In this document: in pieces, positions 45,065 to 57,054 of the stretch | Layout: each line of letters starts with the position of its first letter | How positions within the stretch are numbered: position 1 is the stretch's first letter | NCBI RefSeq assembly: GCF_000340215.1 | Contig: NW_006921552.1 | Span: forward strand, 282,487 to 346,486 | Source: Pseudocercospora fijiensis CIRAD86 | Taxonomy: Eukaryota > Ascomycota > Dothideomycetes > Mycosphaerellales > Mycosphaerellaceae | Direction of reading: 5' to 3' | DNA: 64,000 bases | Translations under genes and position numbers: made by a program | The notes under the pieces: generated by a model | What the model was told of the DNA's origin: nothing | The model's input: the letters and a program-made list of their open reading frames with translations, nothing else | Database searches by the model: none

Positions 45065-48000
45065 CTAACTAGCGACAAAAGCGCCTTAATTAGGAGGCGA
45101 CACTACTACCTAGGGATAGTCCGTACGATTAGAAGTATATTACTAAAAAGTTCTCTACTATCCCTAGGGGATCGAGGCTAATAGAGGAGAGGCTTGCGAA
45201 AATTAAACCTAGCATCGAGCTTTCGGATCGTAAACTAGATTTACTATACGAGCTTCTATATAATCGCGAGGCCGTGTTAGTATATAACTTTACTTACCTA
45301 GGCAGAATAAATCCGGAGGTTGCCCCTCCGTAGAGGATCCGAACGATCGAATATAAGCCTTAGGCCTACCTAGGTTTTGAGCTAAACCTAAGCCTACGAG
45401 GTATAGTTAGGGACATAATGCGACAGCGTATAAAGGCTAGTACCTTAGAACCTTCCTATACCTCGTATCGCAATCTATACTTCCTAGTTTAGAAGAAGAC
45501 AGCTCCTAGGGAACTAAAGAAGTACCGCCTAATTAACGCTATATAGAAGTTTAATACGGTTACGATTAGAGATACTAACCTTCCTCCGGAGACTAATAGG
45601 TTCTCGGAAGCCTTTACTAACTGTGTTGTAGCCTTACTAGTTAACGTTTTCTTAGGCTACGACTAAATCCCTCTCTACCCTAATAGCCGAGACCTTACTA
45701 GTTTCGAGATACCTCTTAGGCTATATAGATAAACTACCCTTCCCTAAGGGGCAACTAACTCCGTAGCCTAGTTCGTTCGTATTATAAACCAAGTCCTCGC
45801 GGCCTATATCTCCTATATAGCGATACCTTTCCTAGACGATATCGGCATTAAGGGCCCTAAAACTAGGTACGATAATAAAGAAGTAGAGCCTAGCATCCGT
45901 AGGTTCTTTCTTAAACATATCTAGAACCTCGATAGTGTCCTTTGCGACCTAGAGCGAGCTAACCTAACGGTGTATAGGGAGAAGCTTTAGCTCCTATATA
46001 AACGAATAAACATTATCGGGTTTATAACTAATAAGAACGGCCGCTATCCTAATAATATACGGGTCCTAAAGATAGTGTCCTAGCCGGATCCTACCTATTA
46101 GAAGGATGTCCGAACCTAGCTTAGAGTAGTCTCCTACTTCCGTATCTAGGTCGAGAACTTTATATTAGTATGTAAGCCCTTATACGCCTTGCTTAAGAAG
46201 GATGCTAAATTCGAATAGACCTCCGTTTACTAAGCGGCTAAGGATACGGTAACTAAGGCACTCGTTACCGTATCTACACTTATATCTATTAACTACTTAG
46301 AGGGTGCGGGTTTAATAGTTGTTGCTATTAACTCGAGCGGGGAAGGCTATAGCGAGATACTAATATAGTATAACCGTAAAGAACTATCTTTACGTTACCC
46401 TATCCGATACGACTTAGGGCTATAGAAACCAATCGAGGCCCGGTACGATACTAGAAAGCGGGAATGCCTTAGAGTCTATAAGGCTCTAAAGAAGTTCCGG
46501 CTATAGCTCTTTAGTGTATTCTTTCGTCTAGAAATTAATGCTTAGACGCTAGTCTATTAGCTTAAGCGTATAGCCTCCGACCTACTAAACTCTACGATAG
46601 CTCGGTAGGTTGCCTAGATCTATTTATTTAACTTCGACGTCTTCTACGTTCCTAGTAAGAAGCATACTAGACCGGATAGCCTTTCTAGAAGGCCCGCTAT
46701 AGACGAGGACATCGCCGAGATAATAGAAGAAGAGGATGTCGATACGGTAATTAACCGCACTTTCTTCGCTACCTTCTATATTAATGCTATACTAGCGATT
46801 ACTAGGCCTGCTACCGACGACTAACCTAGCGACTAACCTAGTAACTAGCCCGACGAGAACCTTACTACTAACGATAACGACTAGGCTAAAGCTAAGGCGG
46901 ATAAACCGGAGAGGGATAATATCCTTAATAGGGTCTACTCCGACGATTCCTATTATATCGCCTACTTCCTAACCTATACGAAGAAAGCGCCTAGCCTATT
47001 AAAGAGTTAGTACCGTCGGGTTATTCGCTATTCTCGACGATTCCTAGTTAAAGATCGAATCCTCTAGCGATAAGCGATAGTTAATATACCTCTCTAGCGT
47101 ATTATTAACGACCTAGCAGCCCGACAAGAGATCCTTCGTTCCGTTTACGATAAGCTCGGCTACCGGGCGGCGGAGGGCACCTTCGATATCCTTCGTCGGC
47201 GCTACTAGTAGGACGGCGTATAGGCTAATATTTCCCGCTACTATAAGAGCTATCCTAAGTGCAATTTTAGGAATAGCTACCGGCGTCTAGGAGAGCTACG
47301 TATCCCCGCTGCCTAATTAGTTAGTAAGCGATAGTACGGTAATAGGGTTTATCTAAGCCGGAATAATAGCCTCTATATTATTCGGGAAGGTCTTTCTCGA
47401 TAGCCGGAGGCCTATTATTTCTATAAGGGCTGCGGTGCTATTAATGCTCGTAATATAGCTACCTTCCTGTTTAAAGATCTGTTTTGCCGCTAGGGAACAC
47501 CTTACGAGATTATCTTAGACAACGCTACGAACAATATAGCTAAAGAAGTTTAAGCGCTACTTGTTTCGTATAGGGCGAAGAACGTTCGCATCTCCCCGTA
47601 CTATTCCTAGTCGAATACTATTGTTAAGCGTAGCTATCGGTCTTTAATTAATGCCCTGTCTAAGATAACTAATAGAGGGGACAGGTCCGTTCCTATCTCT
47701 ATCCGCGTTCCGGCCCTTCTCTAGGCGGATCGAACTACTATTATCGATACGACTAGACTTACGCTAGTAGAGCTTATAATTAGGAGGGACGCCGTTCTTC
47801 CTATTAAGTTGTCCTATCGTACGTATAGCGTTTACGACTAAGGGTCTGTTCGTACTAGAGCGGATCTCCTTGCCCTACGCGCTAAGGCTCTTAAGGATAT
47901 AACTACTACTTCTTAGGAGGGACTTACTCGGCAACGGCGCCTTCGCGAAGAGGCTAAGTAGTATTTCGATAACTATAATGCTATTGATTAGGAACCTCTA

Positions 48001-48780
48001 AAGGTTAGCGATATAGTTCTTTTATACCGGTCGGAGCTAGAATATAGTTACTCCTACAAGTTAGCCTTTAAATAGAAAGGGCCTTATAGAGTATAGGAGG
48101 TCCTTTACGATAGTTCTATATACCGTCTTTAGGAACTTGATAGTGCTACCTTAAAGCACTCGTACCCCTAGGCTAACCTAAAGAAGATCGTCGAATTAAG
48201 AGAGCCTACCCGCCCTCCCCCGACCGAGTAGGAAGTTATTACCTCTATAGACCCTCTACCTACCTTAGATACCTATCGGGAGGAGGATCCTACCGCGATT
48301 ATAGATCCTATTCTACCTAACAATTATACGCATCCCTAGGTCCGTCTTAGTAAGCTATTAGGAATAACTTATAAAGAAAGGGAGGGTTATATATATATTA
48401 ATTGCGCGTAGAGCATTTCCGATATTAATTCCGATAGTAAACTAGACTTCTAGCTATCTAACTCTAACTCCGAGGAGGAGCTCGACTAGTCTAGCGACGA
48501 AGACCGCCTAGAATTATAGCTAGATCCCGAGACTAAATAATTGCTTGTCTTTCCCTACCTCTACTACGTTGTTTTCCTTACCTTCTCCGCGCTATTAATA
48601 TAGTGCCGCCCTATAGCTTCAGTCCTTACTACTTATTCCTACGGTGTTAATACTTACGGTTATTACCCTCTTTTGCTTTTACTTTGTCTATTGTTTTACT
48701 CTTTAGTCTTCGAGATATTGCTATAACTTTATTCCTTTACTCTTGTTTCCTTAGATAGAACTATACGAGGCGTGTTTTCC

Positions 48781-48805
48781 TAATAATACCCCGGGGGTAG
48801 CATTA
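48781..48805. promoter_or_regulatory. Gypsy4 25-bp near-palindrome, copy 3 (after pol, inverted)
   Basis: TAATAAT arm, core ACCCCGGGGGT, AGCATTA arm. This is the only copy in inverted orientation. Confidence 0.55.
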
Positions 48806-49225
48806 GGAAAATAGCCGAACCTAACCCTCTATCCTTCTAGGACTACTTCCCTCTAGATTTCTAGACTCTAGCGACTACCCTTAAGTAATAACGACAATAA
48901 GATACTCTACTAGAGGATGTTCCTGCCCTAATTAGTACTAGTTATATAGGATACTAAGAAAGGGAGGATCCCTCTCCCTTCCTAGCTCTTAGATAGACGT
49001 AGCAACCTAGGCCGGTAGCCTCTAGGAATAGGGGCCTTAGGCTGTTAAGCTTAGTGTTTAGAAGAAGAAAGAAGGTAAACGTACGGACTACCTTTACGTG
49101 CTTACTACTGCAAAAGGTAATGCTATACCTATAACGGTAGTACTATAGGCTAATATATCGACGGATTAGCTACGCTAGGCCTAGGCGACTTGCTTCTCGT
49201 TACCGAGCATCTCTAGAGAAAAAGC

Positions 49226-49250
49226 TAATACTACCTCGGGGGTATTATTA
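49226..49250. promoter_or_regulatory. Gypsy4 25-bp near-palindrome, copy 4 (before ORF3)
   Basis: TAATACT arm, core ACCTCGGGGGT, ATTATTA arm; one base of the core differs from the consensus. Confidence 0.55.
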
Positions 49251-49669
49251 GTCCCGCTAGCTTTACTACTATAGATTTCTGCTAAGGACTCGAACTAACT
49301 AGTTATATTTCAAGTGCGCGAGAATCTACGATAGCTAAAGGTTAATAAAGGCGCGTAGTCGCTACTAGCAATTAGCTAGATCGATTGTTAAACTTTAGCC
49401 TACCCTAATAATAAAGAAGTCTCGTATATAGCTTTACTTTTATATATAGCCGTTATCCGTTTGCTTTACTAGCGCGGAATATACGGACTACGTTACCTTC
49501 GTACTATATTTAAAGCGAGCTTCCTAAGCTCCTTCTTCTACTCGATTACTAACTAACTCGCTACCGCCTAACTATCCCTCCCCCTTCTATCTAAACCCTT
49601 TAATTATTATTGTTAAGCAACGAACACACTTGCAAACTCGTTTACAACCTACTTCCGCTTCGGTCGACT

Positions 49670-52423
49670 ATGTCTTCCGGCGCCCTAAATCCGCTAGGCG
49701 CTAGTAGTAGCTACGACCTACCTGCCCCTATTAACCTAAGCCTAGCTGCCCTAGTTCCGATCGAAGCCCTATCCGATAGCGCCTTAGCTGCTGCAACTAG
49801 CCTCGAGCACTACTTCTAGATCGTTACCGCCCTTAAAGACCCTTAAGAGAAGATCTAGAACGCTCGTACCCTACTACGTGTTATTAATAGGAACATTAAG
49901 AAGGCTACTATCTTAGTTACGTACGGTATAAACAACTTACGTTAGTCTATCGGTAAGCGTATCTTTAAGCGCGAGGTCCTTAACGATATAGATATCGAAT
50001 AAGCCTTTCCTATCGTCTATAGCCTCGAGACGGCTAGTACCTAGATTCGTTTACGCTTTAAGACTCTCGACTAGGCCTTCGAACATTAGGGAGGACTAAG
50101 TAGTCTTCCTAAGAGCCTTATTAACTTCGCCTATAGTAGATAAGAGCGTGCTAAGTAGGTCTCTTCGTTCGTTAATAAGTACAAGGTTCGTCGTTAAAGC
50201 GCCGAGCACCTCTCCCGTACTATAATCTATCGCGTATCTACCGCTAGCAAGAAGGTAGGCAAGCAGTTACTTAACTTATCCTTTACGCTTAACGAATTTA
50301 CGACAGCCTACTAGAAGAAGCACTACGATGCGATTATCTAGGTCGATCTTAACGTATAGACAACTAAGGATCTACTAAAGGAGAAGGGCTATCGTATTAA
50401 TAGTATAGGTTTTATTATTAAAGGTTAAGAGGCTCCTATCGTTAATATCCTTAAACGTAAGGCTCTTCGCCTAGAAATAGAGGCCGATACGGCTGCTAGT
50501 CTAGCGCTCGCTATAGAAATATAGGCTAAAGATCGTCGCTCGACCTATAACTATAAGGTCTCTTAAGAAGTTTAAGACGAGCGCGCTAAGGCCGAGGCAG
50601 CGCGCGAGAAGGCATTATATACTCGCTAGGCCCTCCGTAAGGCTACTAAGAAGTACAGTACTCCTTCTAGTACCGACTATAGTACTAACTATAGTACTAA
50701 CTATAGTAATTCGGATATTAATGTACTAGATGCACTACTAGAAGATGTCTCCTCCGAAGGCTCCTTTAGCGAGCGTAGAGATAGAGGCCTCTCGCCGATC
50801 CTATTAACTAAGAACATCTATAGTTCTTACAAGGGCGACTCTATTACATACCTTATTACTAATATCGATATAGTTCCTAAAGCCGATATAGGTAAAGCTC
50901 CTACCGCCCTATCTATCTATTAGTAGCTCGACGACCTTAGCAAGCTAGGTAAAGAGCGGTTTACTATATATACTAACTATATTAAGAAGGCCGCTAAGGT
51001 CTGTAGTCTCTATGCTAGTACTAAGGCGAGTGTCCTCGTCGGTCGCCTATTAAAGATTAGTTGCAAGGTTGCTAATTAGGATACCTTTACTGCCCTTAAG
51101 ACTAGTTATACTAACTAGTTTCCTAGGCGACCTGCTACCGCCCCGACCTCCCTAGGACTCTACGTATTTAACCCTACTAGCACTATTACTCGCGATCTTA
51201 CGCTAACTAAGCGTCGGTATAAGTTAATTACTAGTATTCTCGGCTAAGGCACTTCCTTCGACCGCTTTCGTTAGACTAGCAATACTATCTTCCCTCGGGT
51301 CTTCGGTTAGATATAGTCGCCTCGCGGAGCGTACCTTCCTCTTATCGTCGACCTAATATAAGAGGAGTTTCGTATGTTCTTTTAGTATATACGTAAACTA
51401 CCTAAGTCTAAGTAGGAAGGCCGCAATGCCTTTTAAACCTATAGAGTAAGTAACTAAATCGTCCGTTAGCATCCCGCCTTATAGCTCTTAGCCGTTGCCC
51501 TTCGACCTAATTACGTATATAAGCTTATCTCCGTCCCTAAGCCTACTAAGTACTTTAAGGTAGGTAATAGCGGTTATAAGAACTGCCCTACTAAGGAGAC
51601 TTCTCGTCTCGGGCAAGATATAGTTAAGCTCGTAGCTAGTAAGGGTGCTAGCTATCTATATATTAAGGTTTCTCTTATATCTAAAGATAAGACCGCTTGT
51701 TTAACTATTATCGAGGGCATATACGAACTAGAGGTCTTCGAGAACTAGGTTAAGAAGCTTAATACCCGTAGCCTAGTTCTACTAAACAAGATTAGCAAGC
51801 TTACTAATAAGTACCTTACTAACGACGACCTCGGTTATATATTCGATAGTTAGCCTAACGAAGGCGAGGTAGCTTAGTAGATCCTTAACCCTCTAAAGGA
51901 ATGCGAGGTCTCTATTTAGATACTATACCTTCCGTATAGTAATCTAAAGCCCGAGAGCGACCGTATATTAATCGACCTAGGCTACTCTCGTATTATCGAC
52001 AGCACTAAGATTAAGGGCTACGACAACTTAACCGTCGCTAAGGTCGCTAAGGCGCACTATAATCTAACCGCCCTTCTAGGTTCAAACACCTTCGTACCGT
52101 TCCCCTTCCCTACCGCTATCTTAGTCGAAGGCCTTAGTTGCATTTCCGATGCCCTAGTTAGTAGAATTCCTTAGTTAAGTTACGTTATTTAGAACGAAGT
52201 TAAACAAATCCTCTAGTTTAGTAAGGAGGAGCTTAAGGACTATCTACGCGAGTAGGAGAAGGCTATATAGGACAAGGCTACTAACCTCCTTATTAATCAA
52301 GCTTACTACGAGGCTAAGTACTTTAGTGCTAATAGCTTTAATACCTGCGGAGCAGTTTAGGAGAGCCGCCTAGCTAATAAGGTTATTGCTAGTAAGGATT
52401 ACGGTGCATTAAAGCAGCAGTAA
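49670..52423 (+). pseudogene. Gypsy4 ORF3, 917 codons, unknown function
   Basis: From ATG at 49670 to TAA at 52421-52423 is exactly 918 codons without net frameshift; internal stops are TAG/TAA only. An in-frame upstream start at 49610 also exists. The N-terminus is Ala/Ser/Leu-rich (SSGALNPLGASSSYDLPAPI), then helical and basic with coiled-coil potential (about residues 60-330, EAEAAREKALYTRQALRKAT type), a Ser/Tyr/Asn-rich stretch (STDYSTNYSTNYSNSDINVL), and a long C-terminal half (ILIDLGYSRIIDSTKIKGYD). I see no signal peptide, transmembrane segments or known domain. Position between pol and the 3' LTR is where env-like genes sit, but nothing here looks like an envelope protein. Confidence 0.75.
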
Positions 52424-52482
52424 GTCGGCGTAGTACATTGTTTACTTAGGAAGTTGTTTTTATATATTAATAGATCTAGGAA

Positions 52483-52507
52483 TAATGCTACCCCGGGGGT
52501 ATTATTA
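52483..52507. promoter_or_regulatory. Gypsy4 25-bp near-palindrome, copy 5 (after ORF3)
   Basis: TAATGCT arm, core ACCCCGGGGGT, ATTATTA arm. It is identical to copy 2 and lies 60 bp after the ORF3 stop. Confidence 0.55.
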
Positions 52508-52614
52508 CGGAGTTTCTAAAGAATAGCCCTAGCTAAGGTGCCCTATATAACTGTTTATTTGTTTTAAGCGCGTAATATAAAGCGTGTATAGTTAGACACG
52601 AAGAAAGGGAGGGA

Positions 52615-52894
52615 TATTAGCTAGTAACCGGCCCTACATACCTAGGCTGAGTTTTGAGCCTATATAAGAGGCCTCCTTCTATATTGTAGATAGGGCACTA
52701 ACCTCGTATAGCACATTGTTTATATTACACTTCTACAATGCCTATATTGCAGGGCTCTAGTTATTAGCCTAAGCGACAGTCTCGTTATCCTATCTTGCTA
52801 AACATAGCTGCCCGTATTGCTATAGGTTATGTTACCCTCGGTAGCCTATACTATTACTACTAGTAGTAGTAGTAGTGTTAGTTTCTGTCCTTTA
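52615..52894 (+). repeat. Gypsy4 3' LTR (280 bp)
   Basis: Direct repeat of 34702-34981, preceded by the polypurine tract at 52601-52614. It is followed by GTAGC, which does not match the left flank TCTAG. Confidence 0.93.
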
Positions 52895-53399
52895 GTAGCT
52901 ACTATAATAAGTAAACTAGATAACGAGGTATGTATTTTTATACGATTGTCGTATCGTCGTAATCTCGTTAAAAGCGCTTAGGATATATCTCGTAACTTCC
53001 GTAGACTTTAGATAGTAGCTTAGGGTAGTAGAGTAATAAAGAAGGGGCCTACAGTTCTAACGGCGTAAATAATAGAATCTTAAGCAATCGACTAGTCTTA
53101 GTACTCTTAGCTAAAACTACCGCCTAGCTGCTCGCAATTGCTAGATACATAGTAGGAGATACTCGACGAGATACCTAATCTAGCGCTAGCGCTAGTTAAG
53201 GTCGAGGCTAAAAGCAACTAGCACTTAATAATACTAAGACGTAATACCTAACAAACGCTACTATTAATAGCGTTAGGAATTATAGTAAGAGAGCGGACTC
53301 TAGGTTTAAGGGCCTAGCTATTATAGTACTAATAGTAGTTACCGTTATTACTATATAGATATAGTAGAAGGCTTATTATTTAGGATTCTAGAGAGTGAG

Positions 53400-53870
53400 G
53401 TAGAAATACTATAGCTAAAGGGCAATATCTAGGCTTAAAAGTAGGTAAACTATAATACTAATATAGAGGCAAGCGGCGTTAAGTTAAGGCATAAAACTAG
53501 ATATAGTAGACTATCGATAATTTTGTATCTATAGTAAATTATATAGCGGAGATTATAGCTATACTTATACCGCTAGGACGAGCGTTATACTAGCTAGCTT
53601 TCTCGGCGGATTTCGCCGCTAGATACGACGAGCTTAAGGACCTAGCTTTAAGGCAAAAGCGTAGGTTATATTATAAGATAATAACGACTGACGATAGTAA
53701 TATATTTAATATTATTCTCGGCGTACGTTTTAACGCATAGTAGGCTATGTCTATAGCGTTAGTAGACGAGTATTTAGAGGTATTTAAATTACTATTCTAA
53801 GCTCGTAAACTAAAGTATTGGATTTGTTAGCTGTTCTTAAACACAACTTTTTTTAGAATATCTTTAGATC
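53400..53870 (+). pseudogene. Unrecognised coding-like frame, helical
   Basis: The plus-strand frame is readable for about 150 codons: KRRQVKAQNQIQQTIDNFVS, YIAEIIAILIPLGRALY, FAARYDELKDLALRQKRRLY, SIALVDEYLEVFKLLFQARK (TAG/TAA taken as Gln). It looks helical and coiled-coil. I recognise no domain. Between 52895 and 53400 only short coding-like pieces are seen. Confidence 0.35.
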
Positions 53871-54119
53871 TGTATCCCTAGTACAGTTTTAGTAGTACCT
53901 AAGGTTCTAATATAAAAGAATATTTCTTAGCTATAAGTTGTGTTAAAAAAGTTTTCTAATTATAGTAGGAAGTCTAGTACGATACTATAGAAATAATAAA
54001 TTCTATGTAAAATAGCTACAATCTAATAATAACTAAGACCCTTAATATTTCTAGTAAATAAAGAAGCTACGCCTATCTATAACCTTTCAAGCTAAAACAA
54101 TATTATCTTATCTTCTTAA

Positions 54120-55060
54120 TCTTATAGGTATTATAGGGTTACTCGCTATATTTCGTGTATAGTTGTATCTCTTAGCCTATCTATTAGTCCTCTAATACTA
54201 TTATCTTCTTCTATAGCCGCGGCGGTATTATCGAATAGCCTATCGCTAGCCGTATTAGCCTCTAATTTAAATATATCTACCGCCTTCGCTTAGGTTTCTT
54301 AAAGGATATTATAGAGGGTAGTAGTAAAGTATACTATATATATATTTAAGCGCGAATACTATATTACAGCGTACTCTAGAAAATACGGAAACGTCGCTTT
54401 ACTATACTAAAGGTCCGCTCGATAACGCTACGAAAGGAACTAAAGCGAAGGTTAAATAATTAGTTATAGTCCGCCTAACGTATTATAGCTAGGTACTAGA
54501 GAGCGAAGACTGCGCGTTATACCTACTCGAATAGCCTAATATCGCTTATAGTAGCGGCTTCCCTTGCTACGCTTAGCTCCTGTTTTAGCGTCTACTATAT
54601 AGGGGGATTACTCCCTATATATAGTCCCTCGAAGCTCGGTCCCTAAGGCACTAATCCTCGCTTTCTAGGGCCTAAAGACGAGCCGGGCAAAAGGAACAGC
54701 TATATAGCTATATTGCCCTCCTATGCGACTATATACTAACTATACCCTATATAGATGTATAAAAAACGGGAGGTCCTAGGCTAGGTATTTATTAAAGACA
54801 GCCTATATTTTGCATCCGAAAATTCTGTCGCTATAATGTCGTATTATAGACTATTTAGCGGCGACTCTTCTGCTTTAAGGGTTCTAATGCATCGAGGAAT
54901 TACGGCGTATTTTCTAAGCTATTCGTCTAGGCTCTATTAGGTATATAATAGGGTTATTATTTATCTTAAGAGCAGTCTCGAGGTCCTTTTGTATACTTAT
55001 ATATACAAAATGTGCTATGTTGTTATATTATTAATCAAATTCGTATTAAAATACAGCGTT
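54120..55060 (+). pseudogene. Unrecognised coding-like segments
   Basis: Plus-strand pieces such as TLENTETSLYYTKGPLDNAT (about 54370) and GVFIKDSLYFASENSVAIMS, DSSALRVLMHRGITAYFLSY (about 54780-54930) read without stops other than TAG/TAA, but in more than one frame, so introns or indels intervene. No domain is recognised. The stretch 55060-55500 shows no clear frame; it may carry the 5' region of ORF-A. Confidence 0.3.
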
Positions 55061-55500
55061 AACCCGACGCTTTTGCCTAGGTTGTCGTTAGGCGCTCCGC
55101 TAGAGCCTTAGCTTCGCTAACCTTTAGCATCTAGCCGAGCGCCTAAGTAGAGGTAGGGGGATTAGTTAAGTAGCGTATAGTAGTAATGTAATATAGCGAC
55201 GAGTTCTAGCTTTTCCCTAGTCGGACTTCGATCTATAAGGTACTATAGGTCCGCGTAGGGGCTTAGGGCGTGCGGCCTATACCCCTTAGTATTACCGCAG
55301 CAACGATACGTACCTTAATCTTGTTTTTCCCCTTAACGCGACCCTGTACTTAGAGCGCGTATATAGTTTCCCGCTTATTTTAAATAATAACTATCCCCCG
55401 TTAATACGATAGGACATACGCGTATATGCCTTACAGCCGGCGATATTACTATTAACCGTCGCCTACAATAGAAACGGAGAGGGGCTTAAATATCCCTACT

Positions 55501-56660
55501 ATGCCTCTAAAGGCCTAACTCTCCGGTAATAAGCTAGTATAGGATAACGACCCTAATATAAGCCCTCTTATGCTACTAGGTCGGCTGCTATATAGACTAA
55601 CCGATCTATAGCTAGAAGCCGTTATTTAGGAGCTTGTATATCGTTATAGTAGAGACGAGGGTACCGCCGCTATACTCGAGCAGCTCTTAAAAGTTCTAGG
55701 CAAGAATCCTACTAGTATGTCTAACTATATTACTACGTTCGGGTAATATAATAAAGCGCTAGTCTTACCTCGCAAAGTATTGTATTTAGTAGCTAATCTA
55801 TTATAGCTAGCGGCGATACCGCGAAGGCGAAGACGACTAGTGCCGTAGCTTTACCGCGTGCGTCTAGCGATAATAAGGCTTCGTCTCGTACTAACGGCAG
55901 TCCGGCCGGCCCCTAGCCGATATACCCTTTAACCCTACGCTATACGTTCGGCTCCTACTTGTATCGGATTAAGCCTATAGCTCCTATTACTATCCCGTCG
56001 GATAGTAAGGACGACGACCGGCGCTTTTCCCGTACTATAGACGAGTCTAATTCTAAGACTAAGTCTACTAACTTAAAGGGCGAGAAGAAGCCTAGTACGG
56101 ACGAATAGCTAAGCGTAGAGAAGCGCAAGGGAGGCGCTTAGGATAACGAAGCTACGGTACTATCTAGAGGCAAAGCTAAGGTTATCGAGAAGCGCGAAGT
56201 AGCTTCTTATATATCTAGGAGCGAGTCGGAGCCTTCTAGCTCTATATCCTCTAGCTTAGAGGAGGCGTCCGAGTCCGACTCGGGATTATCTAGCTAGTCC
56301 GACTCGTCCGACGCTAACTCTAAGAAGCGTCGATCCTCTTATAAAAAGAGAGATTGTACTAAGTTTAGCAAGTATAGCAAGAACAAGCGTAGCTCTAAGG
56401 GATATCGCGACGCTCCTCGCCGATTATCGGAGTTAAAGTACTACTCTAGTAAGAAGAGCTGCCGCTCTTATAGCTTGAGCTACGGCTCGGGAAAGAAGAA
56501 GGCGTCTTTAAAGCGTAAGCGTAGTCTAGAATCTAAAGAGGACGAGGAGGAGGTTGTCTCTAAGTAGGAGTCCTATAAGAAGTATAAGAAGAAATACGGC
56601 GATAGCTACCGACGTACTCGTCGTAGTCGCTACGCTACGTCTTCTAAGGATAGCAACTAA
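55501..56660 (+). pseudogene. ORF-A: 363-residue Ser/Lys-rich protein with one intron
   Basis: ATG at 55501, TAA at 56658-56660. Removing a predicted 68-bp intron (55743-55810, donor GTAATA, branch-like GCTAAT, acceptor TAGCTAG) joins GG and C to give FGGDTAKAK and makes 364 codons exactly. The N-terminal 80 residues are helical (LLGRLLYRLTDL, RDEGTAAILEQLLKVLGKNP). The rest is low-complexity with Ser/Glu/Lys/Arg clusters (SESEPSSSISSSLEEASESD, KKKYGDSYRRTRRSRYATSS), like a nuclear or nucleic-acid-binding tail. Function unknown. Stops are TAG only. Confidence 0.6.
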
Positions 56661-57054
56661 TTGTAGGTAGGAGAAAGGATATATATATCTTAGGGCCTAC
56701 TAGGTAATCGACGATACGGTCTCGTCGTTAACTATATATATTAGCTATATATAGTATAGAAGAGGTCGGTTATAGTAGTCTAGGGCTATTATAGAGCTTA
56801 ATTAGTTTTACCTAATCGGTGCTTTAAGAGCTACTTAACTACGATTAAAATAACGTATAACTCGGGTTATGTTTCTTCTCCTTGTCTTAATATAGGTACC
56901 TTTCTACCCTATAGCTGCCCGTTATAGGCGTATCCGCGACAATTATTACGAATAGACGTAAGTACTACTAGCTATAGTCCGCGATACGACCTATAGGAAA
57001 TATACCTAAGGGCTACTATTCCGCGGTAAGCGGTGCCCTAGATATTATAGTACA
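56661..57054. other. ORF-A to ORF-B spacer, proximal part
   Basis: RIP-altered sequence without a coding frame I can support. ATATATATCTTAGG and TATATATATTAGC AT-rich stretches occur at 56680-56760. Confidence 0.35.

Larger units (their letters stand above)
38911..48540 (+). pseudogene. pol: Gypsy4 pol, interrupted by Gypsy5
   Basis: It starts at about 38911 (VYALFCCANLQ, YKRVADKIKPV) and is broken at 39163 by Gypsy5; reading resumes at 45065 in the same frame once one CTAAC is removed. RT: KKYRLINAIQKFN (about 45520), LPQGATNSVAQFVR (about 45740), catalytic box FLDDIG with both Asp intact at 45829-45840. RNase H: YDTRKRECLRVYKALKKFR near 46445-46500. Tether and integrase: HTRPDSLSRRP near 46665, zinc-binding and core from about 47100 to 47800 (GTPYEIILDNATNN). 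The acidic C-terminus ends near the TAA at 48538-48540. No chromodomain is seen. This RT type (FLDDIGIKGP) is a fungal Gypsy lineage. Confidence 0.9.
48541..49669 (+). other. Gypsy4 pol-ORF3 spacer with two near-palindromes
   Basis: No convincing frame. The 25-bp motif occurs in reverse orientation at 48781-48805 and in forward orientation at 49226-49250. Two oppositely oriented copies flank about 420 bp, so the RNA could form a long-range stem. A promoter for ORF3 would be expected here if it is expressed separately; I see only short TATATA stretches near 49440. Confidence 0.5.
34702..52894 (+). mobile_element. Gypsy4: unusually long Ty3/Gypsy element with a third ORF
   Basis: It is bounded by 280-bp LTRs (34702-34981, 52615-52894). 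After removing Gypsy5 it is about 12.3 kb, roughly twice a standard Gypsy element. Order: LTR, long leader, gag-protease, pol (RT, RNase H, integrase), a spacer of about 1.1 kb, a 917-codon ORF3, a polypurine tract AAGAAAGGGAGGGA (52601-52614), LTR. Five copies of a 25-bp near-palindrome lie at ORF boundaries. The 5 bp on the two sides (TCTAG, GTAGC) do not match, and Gypsy3 does not continue to the right, so the copy is probably a recombinant or its flank was rearranged. Confidence 0.92.

Noticed and set aside
49670..52423. Envelope gene for Gypsy4 ORF3
   Set aside because: Position fits, but I see no signal peptide, transmembrane anchor or cleavage-site-like features.
53840..53944. Small inverted-repeat element (AACACAACTT / AAGTTGTGTT)
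   Set aside because: The exact arms are only 10 bp and I found no target duplication or second copy, so a MITE call is not supported.
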